Both the position numbers and the translations under genes were made by a program. Below the pieces are notes generated by a model, which saw only the letters and a list, made by a program, of their open reading frames with translations, was not told where the DNA came from and ran no database searches. Of a DNA stretch of 64,000 bases, positions 24,697 to 32,561 are shown piece after piece (the stretch's first letter is position 1; each line of letters begins with the position of its first letter). Origin of the DNA: JBFYTX01 sp963739515 (GTDB lineage: Bacteria; Chloroflexota; Dehalococcoidia; Dehalococcoidales; RBG-16-60-22); NCBI GenBank assembly GCA_963739515.1, contig CAVUAO010000003.1:310001-374000 (forward strand). The letters run 5' to 3'.

Positions 24697-25835
24697 ATTA
24701 AATACCGCAAATTCGGCAGGCTGGACTGGCGAGCATCGGTACTGGGTTTCGGCGTCGGGCATTTGCCACGGATAGCTAGAGACAGTATCGACGAAAACAA
24801 AGCCCAGGCGATGCTCCGCTACGCCATCGATAACGGCGTAAATTTTCTGGACCTGCCCTATCTTTACGACGCCGGGCGGCGTGAAAAGCTGAGCCGTTTC
24901 ATCGGCCGGGCGCTCCAGAACGGCTACCGTGATAAAATAAAAATCGCCGCCGGCCTGCCTTCGGTTTTTATAAATTCAGCACAGGACTTCGCGCGCTATC
25001 TGGACACACAACTCGAGCTTTTGCAGATAGACCGGCTGGACTTTTTTCTCCTGGCGGGACTGGACCGTCAGACCTGGCCTAAATTGCCGACCAGCGATGT
25101 TTTCCGCCGGGCGGAGACGGCCATGGCCGACGGCGTCTGGGCAATCTGGGCTTCTCCTTCCACGACGATTTTCAAACGCTGAGGGTGGTTATTGACGCCT
25201 ATGATAACTGGGCGATGGGTGAGTTTCAATACAGCTTTATGGACGTTGACCACCACCCGGGCACCAGCGGTCTCAAATATGCCGCCGATAAAGGGCTGGC
25301 GGTCGTTATTACCGAGCCGCTCAAAGGGGGACGACTCGCTGGAGAGCTGCCGGAGCCGGTAGTCGTAATATGGTCGGGTGCTTCGCCGGAGCGTAAACCG
25401 GCTGAGTGGGGGCTGCGCTGGGTCTGGAGCCACCCGGAAATTACGACCGCAGTCGTGGATATGAGCAGCCTGGCACAGGTAAAAGAAAATGTCGCTCTGG
25501 CCAGTAAAGTCACGGCGGACAGCCTAACCGTACCGGAAGAACTGCTGATAAATCGGGTCAGGGACGCTTATTTCAGTTCAAAAGCCATCCCCTGCACGGG
25601 CTGCCGCGGCTGTATGCCCTGCCCGCAAAATATCGATGTACCCCGCATCTTCGAGCTTTATAATGACGCCGTTATCTACGGCAACCCGGCCATACCGCGG
25701 TCGGTTTACCGGGATGAGGGGCACGACGCCGCCGCCTGCACCGAATGCGGACTCTGTGTCAAAGTCTGCGGCCGGAGGATTATCGTTACCGACTGGCTCC
25801 CTAAAGCGCGCCGATTGCTCGGCGAAGACGACTAA
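24697..25835 (+). CDS. Aldo/keto reductase with C-terminal 4Fe-4S domain, frameshifted near 25135
   Basis: N-terminal aldo/keto reductase barrel ('KYRKFGRLDWRASVLGFGVG', 'AIDNGVNFLDLPYLYD', 'LLQIDRLDFFLLAG') followed by two cysteine clusters 'CTGCRGCMPCPQNIDVPRI' and 'CTECGLCVKVCG'. The frame breaks near 25135: 'MADG' continues as 'RLGNLGFSFHDDFQTL' if one C is restored. Without it the first piece ends at 25182. The catalytic Tyr is in 'LPYLYD', but the usual Lys is replaced by Ala/Gly context. The start is probably ATT 24697, 7 bases after AGGAG, because no ATG/GTG/TTG fits the N-terminus. About 379 residues when repaired. Confidence 0.82.
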
Positions 25836-25910
25836 CGCTGTATTCTCCGCCGCCATGGCCGCCGTCAAGGGCATTGCCGTTTCTTGTTTCAATCGGTGCG
25901 TCCTGAAATA

Positions 25911-25939
25911 TTGCATTTTTAGCTCAATTCTCCTATAAT
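25911..25939 (+). promoter_or_regulatory. Strong promoter of the heliorhodopsin gene
   Basis: TTGCAT (25911-25916), 17-bp spacer and perfect TATAAT (25934-25939). Expected start near 25946, giving a 44-nt leader ending in GGGAGG before ATG 25990. Confidence 0.75.
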
Positions 25940-25989
25940 TATTTTCCATTCTCTAGATGAATTCCAGAATATGTGGAGGGAGGTCAATC

Positions 25990-26757
25990 ATGGCTATGGA
26001 ACAATCCATTGAAAAACAACTTGGCCGCCTGCGCGTCTGGAATATCGCGGTAGGTCTCATTCTCGCCGTACAGGCGGTCCTGATGGCGGTACTCACTAAC
26101 AATTTTTCCCTTCCGGTAACCGCCACGTTCATCAGCGGACCGCCCGGCACCACCCCCGAACTTCATTACCTGTTTAATATCGCCACCGGGTGGGGCGTTT
26201 TCACCTTCCTGGCAATTTCCGCCGGCGCCCTGCTAATCATCGCCTCGCCTCCCGTTTTTCCCTGGTATAAACGAAACTTGTTACAGAACCGCAACTACGC
26301 GCGCTGGATAGAATATTTCTTTAGCGCTTCTATTATGATTGTGCTGATTGCTCAAATCACCGGTATCAGTGACATCGCCGCGTTGCTGGCCATCTTCGGC
26401 ATCAACGCCTGCATGATACTTTTCGGGGCGCTGCAGGAGAAATATGAAAAACCGGGCAAGCCCGGCTGGCTCCCGTTCTGGTTCGGCAGCTTTGGAGGCA
26501 TTATCCCCTGGGTTGCGATCGCGGTCTACGTCTGGGCACCGGGACTTAACGTATCGCCCCCCGGGTTTGTTTATGGCATTATTGCCTCGTTATTCGTTTT
26601 CTTTAACTGCTTCGCGGTCAACATGGTATTGCAGTATAAAAAGGTAGGGCCCTGGCGGGATTACCTGTTCGGTGAGAAAGTCTATATTATTTTAAGTCTC
26701 ACCGCCAAATCGTTGCTCGCCTGGCAGGTGTTCTTCCCGGTCTTAATGTCAACCTGA
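25990..26757 (+). CDS. Heliorhodopsin
   Basis: Retinal-binding seven-helix membrane protein. Starting at ATG 25990 (GGGAGG 7 bases upstream) it has 255 residues, the usual heliorhodopsin length. Diagnostic segments are 'NRNYARWIEYFFSASIMIVL' in helix 3, with counter-ion Glu108, and 'EKVYIILSLTAKSLLAWQ' in helix 7, with the retinal Schiff-base Lys240. 'INACMILFGALQE' in helix 4 is also typical. Type 1 pump motifs (DTD, NDQ) are absent. Heliorhodopsins have inverted membrane topology and are thought to be light sensors or regulators, not known as pumps in bacteria. No retinal-forming dioxygenase is in the window. The gene has its own promoter and no tight partner. Confidence 0.9.
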   Translation: MAMEQSIEKQLGRLRVWNIAVGLILAVQAVLMAVLTNNFSLPVTATFISGPPGTTPELHYLFNIATGWGVFTFLAISAGALLIIASPPVFPWYKRNLLQNRNYARWIEYFFSASIMIVLIAQITGISDIAALLAIFGINACMILFGALQEKYEKPGKPGWLPFWFGSFGGIIPWVAIAVYVWAPGLNVSPPGFVYGIIASLFVFFNCFAVNMVLQYKKVGPWRDYLFGEKVYIILSLTAKSLLAWQVFFPVLMST

Positions 26758-26879
26758 GCCTAACGGAATGTCATAAAAACGTAACTATTTACTCGCGGGC
26801 TTGATAACTTTTTTATAACTCACGGTTTATATTATGATGGAGCTTACGTAATAATTTTCCAACGTTCATTGGAGGGCTT

Positions 26880-27290
26880 ATGCGTAAACACCTGCTCTGG
26901 ATTTTGCCGTTATTGTTATTACTCCTGCCCGCCTGTTCCCGTCAAACACCCGGGCTAACCGCGAAGCTCGGAGAAAATTTTTATCTGGCTATCGGGCAAA
27001 GCGTTTCAATAACGGGTGAGAACCTCGAAGTCCGCTTTATCAAAGTTATCGGGGACAGCCGCTGTGCGCAGGGCGTGCAATGTATCTGGGCGGGTGAAGC
27101 CAACAGCCAGGTTGAATTTTCTCGTTCCGGGTCTACCTACCAGAAAGTGCTCACCCAGCCGGGCCTTACAGAGCCTCCCCAGACCGGTTTCATGGATTAT
27201 CAAATCACGTTCGACCTTAAACCTTACCCGGTGGCGGGGCAAAAAACAGAAGACAAAGATTATCTCTTGCAGCTTAATATCAAAAAGTAA
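26880..27290 (+). CDS. Secreted lipoprotein, unknown function
   Basis: 136 residues. Basic start, hydrophobic core and lipobox 'LLPAC' (Cys19) mark a lipoprotein. The mature part contains 'DSRCAQGVQCIWAGEA', a cysteine-containing motif found in many small secreted bacterial proteins of unknown role. GGAGGG lies 5 bases before ATG 26880. It lies 122 bp after the heliorhodopsin gene in the same direction and could be its membrane-surface neighbour, but no link is shown. Confidence 0.75.
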   Translation: MRKHLLWILPLLLLLLPACSRQTPGLTAKLGENFYLAIGQSVSITGENLEVRFIKVIGDSRCAQGVQCIWAGEANSQVEFSRSGSTYQKVLTQPGLTEPPQTGFMDYQITFDLKPYPVAGQKTEDKDYLLQLNIKK

Positions 27291-27334
27291 ACAATCTGGA
27301 CCGTGTTTTAACTATCAGCCATCTGATGCCATCG

Positions 27335-28540
27335 TTACGCGCGCTCAGCCAATAAAACTGGCCGTATCCGGGCTTTTCTTACCGGTATGAGCAGCAGCAG
27401 CGATAAAATCCCCGCGCCTGCAGCCAGGGCGAATGACCAGGCGAGATTCCCGGTCGAATCGGCCATCCAGCCGGAAAAAATTGGCGCCAATATCGAGCCA
27501 ACGCCGAGGAGCATGGTCCACAGGCCGACGATGGTCCCGGCGTACTCCCGGGAGAAGTAATCGGAAGCGGCAGCGGCATACATTGCCCAGACGACGCCGT
27601 AACCCAGGCTGAACACAACGGCAGTGATGAACAGCCATGTGCCATGGCCGAAAACCATGCCCAGGCTTCCGCCGGCAATCAGAGCGCCACAGAGCATCAT
27701 GACCCTTATCCGGCCTATCTTATCGGAGAGAGAACCGAAGATGACCTTGCTGAAAATAGCGCCGATGCCGATCGCGGTTAATAGATTGGCCGCCACACTA
27801 TAGGAAAAATCCAGCTCCTGCGTGGCATAAGTGCTCAAAAAGGTAAACGGTATGAGTATGGCGAAACCCGTGAGGAGGTAAGCGATGCCGAAAAGCCAGA
27901 ACCTCCCATCCTTAAGAAGGTTGATTATCGTGGTTCTGACCGACGTTTGCTGACTTCGCGGGACCTTATGATTGTTTTGAAATTCCTGAGGTCTATCTCT
28001 GATTACCAGGAAGTCGAGGGCGGCGGCGAAAAATCCCAGCGCGCCGAGAAAGACCCATCCGGTCCGCCAATCCCACGCGTCCACAATCAGCGGCATGATG
28101 GCGCCGGTCGCGATAAGGCTCAGGGCGCTGCCGACGTCGATGATCGCTAACGTCCTGCCGATGTTTTTGGGGTTGGTCCAGCGCTGCGCCAGCGCCATGA
28201 CCGGAGCCCAGCAGACCGATGACCCGATCCCCGCCAGCAGATAAAAAAGACTGGCCGAGAGGATGGACGACGTATAAGACATGAGAAAGGCGCCCAGACC
28301 CAGGACGACCACAAACGAGGAAATGAGCCACCGTGCCTTCCAGCGGTCGCCGAGGAGGCCGAGCACCGGAGAGCTCACCGTATAGGCGATGAAAAACGAC
28401 GAAAAAATTACGCCCGCCTCGGCCTTGGAGATATGCATGGAATCCAGCATTTCCGGGAGGAGCACGCCATACCCGTACCTGACGGCGTACGCGGTAAAGA
28501 CGGTCAAGAAACAGGCGATCAGGACTAGACGCCGGTTCAT
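27335..28540 (-). CDS. Major facilitator superfamily transporter (OFA/monocarboxylate-like)
   Basis: 401 residues, about 12 membrane helices in two six-helix halves. The cytoplasmic loop 2-3 motif is 'GLLGDRWKARWLI' and the second-half copy is 'GSLSDKIGRIRVMML', both typical MFS signatures. 'RYGYGVLLPEML' in helix 1 resembles oxalate/formate and monocarboxylate transporters, so a small organic acid is a plausible substrate (inference). Its own minus-strand promoter lies at 28549-28578. It converges with the lipoprotein gene. Confidence 0.85.
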   Translation of the reverse strand: MNRRLVLIACFLTVFTAYAVRYGYGVLLPEMLDSMHISKAEAGVIFSSFFIAYTVSSPVLGLLGDRWKARWLISSFVVVLGLGAFLMSYTSSILSASLFYLLAGIGSSVCWAPVMALAQRWTNPKNIGRTLAIIDVGSALSLIATGAIMPLIVDAWDWRTGWVFLGALGFFAAALDFLVIRDRPQEFQNNHKVPRSQQTSVRTTIINLLKDGRFWLFGIAYLLTGFAILIPFTFLSTYATQELDFSYSVAANLLTAIGIGAIFSKVIFGSLSDKIGRIRVMMLCGALIAGGSLGMVFGHGTWLFITAVVFSLGYGVVWAMYAAAASDYFSREYAGTIVGLWTMLLGVGSILAPIFSGWMADSTGNLAWSFALAAGAGILSLLLLIPVRKARIRPVLLAERA

Positions 28541-28548
28541 TGTAAATG

Positions 28549-28578
28549 ATTATATTCTCTTTTCCGTGGCTCTATCAA
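28549..28578 (-). promoter_or_regulatory. Promoter of the minus-strand MFS gene
   Basis: On the minus strand: TTGATA (28578-28573), 18-bp spacer, perfect TATAAT (28554-28549), 9 bp before the ATG at 28540. Confidence 0.7.
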
Positions 28579-28612
28579 TGTTTTAGCTTTCGCAACCTCG
28601 GAGTGTGCCGTT

Positions 28613-28647
28613 AAAAACAAAGGACTCCATTTTTACAATGGAGTCCT
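28613..28647 (-). terminator. Rho-independent terminator of the tmRNA gene
   Basis: On the minus strand, AGGACTCCAT pairs with ATGGAGTCCT around a 7-base loop and is followed by TTGTTTTT. It lies 12 bp beyond the tmRNA 3' end. Confidence 0.85.
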
Positions 28648-28659
28648 AAAATTTCGGGA

Positions 28660-29010
28660 TGGTGGAGACGGGGGAGAGTTGAACTCCCCGTCCAGAAGAA
28701 GCTGTCCAGGACCTGCTACAAGCTTAGTCAGCTCTTTGTATCTTACCTGCCTCACCTCAACTGACCGAGTTGAGCCAGGCCAGCCGATAAATCTTTCATC
28801 GTCCGTACCGGCGTCAGGGCGATGGCACCCCGGCTTTTCGGCACCCAGACCCCGACCCGTCGGGGAGGGGCCGGGCTGGATGGCAACCTAGTTGTTAGGC
28901 TGCAACCATTTCTGGTTCGGCGTTTGTTGTTTGCCACCAGTTTTATGAGGGAGCGGCACCTCAGCCTGCATTCCTGTAACGCACTTCCCCTGTCGAACCC
29001 GCGCGTCCCC
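28660..29010 (-). ncRNA. ssrA: Transfer-messenger RNA (tmRNA, SsrA)
   Basis: Rescues stalled ribosomes together with SmpB. The 5' end GGGGACG (minus 29010-29004) pairs with the 3' CGTCTCC before an encoded ACCA (28660-28670). The 5' 'GGTTCGACAGGGG' D-like segment and 3' T-arm with loop TTCAACT are clear. The tag starts at GCA 28934-28932 and its stop TAA is at 28897-28895. That span is 40 nt, one too long: removing one A from AAA near 28925 gives the tag ANNNAEPEMVAA. Length 351 nt. It lies just downstream of smpB. Confidence 0.93.
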
Positions 29011-29050
29011 ATTTACGGGAGGATTATCAGACCTCCTCTACTAATGTATT

Positions 29051-29500
29051 TTACCTTTTTTTCACCGCCCTCGCCAGTTCTCTGGCCACCTCGCGCCGGG
29101 TGATGGCCTCACGCTTATCGTAGAGCTTTTTACCTTTCGCCAGGGATATTTCCACCTTGGCGATATTTCCCTTGATATATAGCCGCGTAGCCACCAGCGT
29201 CAGCCCCTTTTCCGCTACTTTGCCCGCCAGGTTATTGATCTCTTTACGATGCAATAGCAGCTTGCGGGGACGGGTCGGTTCATGGCCCAAGTAGCTGCTG
29301 GCCTCATAACGGGCGATGTGGGCGTTCACCAGCCACATCTCGCCGCCTTCAGGCCTGACATAGGCCTCTCCCAGGCTTACCCGCCCCGCCCGGACGGATT
29401 TTATCTCCGAGCCGGTGAGGGCGATACCCGCTTCGAGGCTATCGCCGATATAGTAATTATGATATGCCTTGCGATTGGTGGCTACCGTTTTGATATTCAT
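29051..29500 (-). CDS. smpB: SsrA-binding protein SmpB
   Basis: 149 residues. Family marks: 'NRKAYHNYYIGDSLEAGIAL', 'TGSEIKSVRAGRVSL', 'LLLHRKEINNL', and the basic C-terminal tail 'GKKLYDKREAITRREVAREL'. It binds the tRNA-like part of tmRNA and places it in the ribosome. The gene lies 40 bp upstream of ssrA on the same strand and 67 bp after glmS. Confidence 0.97.
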   Translation of the reverse strand: MNIKTVATNRKAYHNYYIGDSLEAGIALTGSEIKSVRAGRVSLGEAYVRPEGGEMWLVNAHIARYEASSYLGHEPTRPRKLLLHRKEINNLAGKVAEKGLTLVATRLYIKGNIAKVEISLAKGKKLYDKREAITRREVARELARAVKKR

Positions 29501-29567
29501 GCCGGCTTAATTTTACCATAACCGGGGGAACGAAAAAGCCATGGACCGGGTGGAAAATCCCGGATAT

Positions 29568-31346
29568 TTATTCTACGGTGAGGGTCTTGGCCAGGTGCCG
29601 GGGGAAATCTATCGGGCAGCCCCGCTCTTTGGCGACGTAATAGGCGAGCAACTGCAGGACTACCGCGTTCACCACAGGTGAAAAGAGAGGGTCGGTCCGC
29701 GGCACGGTGATGACCGAGTCGGCCAGCTCCACCATGGTCTCGTCGCCCTCGCTGACCACGGCCAGCACCGGCGATTTCCTGGCTTTAATTTCCTTGATAC
29801 CCGTCGTGATCGCTTCATAGGTGTTGTCCTGGGCGACGACCGCTACCACCGGCGACTGGCTGCCCAGCAAGGCATACGGCCCGTGTTTCATTTCCCCGGA
29901 AGCGTAGCCCTCGGCATGGATATAGGAAACCTCCTTGAGCTTTAGTGCCCCCTCCAGGGCAACGGGGTAATTTATCCCCCGGCCCACGAAAAAGACGTTT
30001 TCCGCCGGGGCAATTTGCCGCGCCGCCTCCGCTATTTGTATTTCGTTATCGAGCACCTGCTGGACCCTGCCCGGCAGCTGCCGGAGTTCCAGAACTAGGT
30101 CGTCGAATTTCCGGATATCGCTCCTGGCATAAGGAATCGCCATGCGATACAGGGCGACCAGTTGCGCGATGAAAGTCTTGGTCGCCGGAACGCTTATCTC
30201 CGGCCCCGCTCTGGTATAGACGGTCTCGTCCGCGATACGCGAGGCCGTGCTGCCGACGACGTTCGTGAGGACAATCACGCGTGCCCCAGCCTCTTTTAAT
30301 CTCTTGATGGCTTTCAGCGCGTCGAGCGTCTCTCCCGACTGCGTGATGACCACCGCTTTATTGCGGGCGGACACCTGGCCGCTGTAGACATACTCGGAAG
30401 CCAGCTCGACCCTCACCGGGACGTTGACTAGTCCTTCGATGATATATTTACCCACCAGCCCGGCGTGATAGGATGTCCCGCTAGCGAGTATCAGCAAATC
30501 CTCGAGGTTGCCTCCCCCGGTGAGGTCGGCCATCGGCTCCGCCGACGAGATATATTCTGCCAGCGTATCGCGGATTACCTTGGGCTGCTCGTGGATTTCC
30601 TTGAGCATGAAGTGCTCGTAGCCGCCCTTCTGGGCGTCCTGCACGCTCCAGGTTATTTTATGCTCCTCCCGGATAATTTTAGCGCCGTCGTTCTTAAGAT
30701 TGACGCCGCCGGCGGTAATCTCGGCCATGTCGCCGTCCTCCAGGTAGATGACCCGGCTGGTATAGTCCAGCAGCGCCGGCACGTCCGAGGCGATGTAGTT
30801 CTCCCGGTCGCCGATGCCGATAATCAGCGGGCTGTCCTTCCTGGCCGCCACCAGTCTGGGTTCGCCCTCCATCAGCGCGATCATGGTATAGGCGCCTTCG
30901 ATATCACCTATTGCCAGCTCCACCGCCCGGACAAAATCGCCATCGTAATATTTTTCAATCAGGTGCGGCAGTACCTCGGTATCGGTCTGGGAAGCCAGGA
31001 TATGCCCCTCGGCGGCGAGCTGTTCCCTGAGTTTATGGAAATTGGTGATGGTGCCGTTATGCACGACGGCAATCCGGCCGGTGCAGTCGCAATGGGGATG
31101 GGCATTCACTTTAGACGGCTCGCCATGGGTCGCCCAGCGCGTATGTCCGATGCCAATCGTGCCTTCCACCGCCGGGACCGCTTTGGTCAGGGCCTTCACC
31201 CTGACGGCATCCTTGTAGACCTCGACGGACTTGTCCATAACGGCGATACCGCAGGAATCATAGCCCCGGTATTCCAGCTTGCTCAAACAATTAAGGAGAA
31301 TCGGCTGAGCCTTTTTCGATCCGATATAGCCAATAATGCCGCACAC
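29568..31346 (-). CDS. glmS: Glutamine-fructose-6-phosphate aminotransferase GlmS
   Basis: Makes glucosamine-6-phosphate from fructose-6-phosphate and glutamine. 592 residues: an N-terminal class II amidotransferase with catalytic Cys2 ('CGIIGYIGSKKAQPILL', 'GHTRWATHGEPS'), two SIS sugar-isomerase domains ('SGTSYHAGLVGKYIIEGL' near 290), and the C-terminal 'PRHLAKTLTVE'. No glmS ribozyme is visible in the 30-bp gap upstream. It ends the glmM-nucleotidyltransferase-glmS group. Confidence 0.96.
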   Translation of the reverse strand: MCGIIGYIGSKKAQPILLNCLSKLEYRGYDSCGIAVMDKSVEVYKDAVRVKALTKAVPAVEGTIGIGHTRWATHGEPSKVNAHPHCDCTGRIAVVHNGTITNFHKLREQLAAEGHILASQTDTEVLPHLIEKYYDGDFVRAVELAIGDIEGAYTMIALMEGEPRLVAARKDSPLIIGIGDRENYIASDVPALLDYTSRVIYLEDGDMAEITAGGVNLKNDGAKIIREEHKITWSVQDAQKGGYEHFMLKEIHEQPKVIRDTLAEYISSAEPMADLTGGGNLEDLLILASGTSYHAGLVGKYIIEGLVNVPVRVELASEYVYSGQVSARNKAVVITQSGETLDALKAIKRLKEAGARVIVLTNVVGSTASRIADETVYTRAGPEISVPATKTFIAQLVALYRMAIPYARSDIRKFDDLVLELRQLPGRVQQVLDNEIQIAEAARQIAPAENVFFVGRGINYPVALEGALKLKEVSYIHAEGYASGEMKHGPYALLGSQSPVVAVVAQDNTYEAITTGIKEIKARKSPVLAVVSEGDETMVELADSVITVPRTDPLFSPVVNAVVLQLLAYYVAKERGCPIDFPRHLAKTLTVE

Positions 31347-31376
31347 GTTAAAAAATCCTTTTTAAAATTCGGTTAC

Positions 31377-32552
31377 TTAATACACCAGGCTCCGGTCGGG
31401 CAAGCGGCCGCTGAGCACCTTCATCATCTGGACCTGGCAATAGTTGCCGATGATGACCCCCGGCTGCGCGGTGACGCTGCTGTCGATGTGGCACTCCTCG
31501 CCCATGATAACGCCGATGTTAATATGCGAACTCTCGCCGTTAAGCCTCACTTCGCTTGTGCCGCCGATGGCCGCGAAACGCCCCTGGAGCACGCAGCCTT
31601 TATCGATGACCGAATCGCTGATAATGCAGCCGGGACCGATGGTCACATCGTTACCGATAACGCTGTTTTTAATCTCGGAAAACGGGGCAATCGAAACGTT
31701 ATCGCCGATACTGGTAGCCGGCATGATGCACACCTGCGGTCCGATATCGCACCCGGACCCGATAACCGCCGGACCGTAAATGCACGAGCCAGAACGCACC
31801 ACCGAACCCACCCCGACGACGATTTTCCCCTGCAAAGCAACGCCGGTTTCGATCGTGCCGCCCAGGCTGACCTCGATATCTTTCAGCACGGCATTGTTCA
31901 GGCTGATAATGTCCCAAGGATAGACCACGTCCAGCCAGGTGCCTTCGGTTTCCATGGCTTTGATGGTATAGCCTTCGGACAACATGTTGTTCAGGGCATC
32001 GGGGATATCCAGCACGTCTTCCGTGAATTTAAAGATATTCTTCGTGAAAGCGTAGATACCGGTATTTACCAGGTTGCTTTTCGCATCTTTAGGCTTCTCC
32101 ACGATATCCTGCACTTCGCCGTCGGCGATATTGACCACGCCGTACCGGAAGGGGTCGCCGACCCTTTTCGCCAGCAGGGCTTCCGGCTTTGCCTGGACGA
32201 AATCGGCGATGGTGCGCGCTTCAATCAGGTTATCGCCGGACAGGACCAGGAACTCATCCTCGACCATGTTTTTGGCCTGCATCAGGGCGTGGGCGGTGCC
32301 CAGCTGCGCGTCCTGGGTGACGTAGGATATTGCGACGCCGCACCGCTCCCCCGAACCCAGGTAGTCGTAGACCTGGTCTTTGCGGTAACCGACGACGAGG
32401 ACGATATTACGGATGCCGTTTCGCGCCAGGGCTTCGATGATGTATTGCAGTATCGGCTTATCCGCGATGGACAGCATCGCCTTGGGTCGGTTCACCGTAA
32501 AAGGTCGGAGTCTCTGCCCCTCCCCTGCCGCCAGAATTACTGCCTGTTTCAT
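31377..32552 (-). CDS. GlmU-like sugar-1-phosphate nucleotidyltransferase / acetyltransferase (copy 2)
   Basis: 391 residues. The N-terminal nucleotidyltransferase has 'LAAGEGQRLRPFT' and 'PKAMLSIADKPILQYIIEAL'; the C-terminal half is a left-handed beta-helix with hexapeptide repeats ('IGNDVTIGPGCIISDSVI') and a closing 'GVIIGNYCQV'. The layout matches the archaeal-type bifunctional glucosamine-1-phosphate acetyltransferase / UTP-sugar uridylyltransferase. It lies 9 bp after a related gene. One of the pair may act on GlcN-1-P and the other on another sugar phosphate (inference). Confidence 0.87.
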   Translation of the reverse strand: MKQAVILAAGEGQRLRPFTVNRPKAMLSIADKPILQYIIEALARNGIRNIVLVVGYRKDQVYDYLGSGERCGVAISYVTQDAQLGTAHALMQAKNMVEDEFLVLSGDNLIEARTIADFVQAKPEALLAKRVGDPFRYGVVNIADGEVQDIVEKPKDAKSNLVNTGIYAFTKNIFKFTEDVLDIPDALNNMLSEGYTIKAMETEGTWLDVVYPWDIISLNNAVLKDIEVSLGGTIETGVALQGKIVVGVGSVVRSGSCIYGPAVIGSGCDIGPQVCIMPATSIGDNVSIAPFSEIKNSVIGNDVTIGPGCIISDSVIDKGCVLQGRFAAIGGTSEVRLNGESSHINIGVIMGEECHIDSSVTAQPGVIIGNYCQVQMMKVLSGRLPDRSLVY

Positions 32553-32561
32553 AGACCACCC

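Noticed and set aside
23559..24800. 413-codon open frame antisense to the bicupin gene
   Set aside because: The plus-strand bicupin has cupin motifs and a good ribosome-binding site, while this frame has none.
28752..29012. Open frame on the minus strand inside the tmRNA gene
   Set aside because: It only reflects reading the tmRNA through its tag region; the RNA ends, T-arm, smpB neighbour and terminator show this is ssrA.
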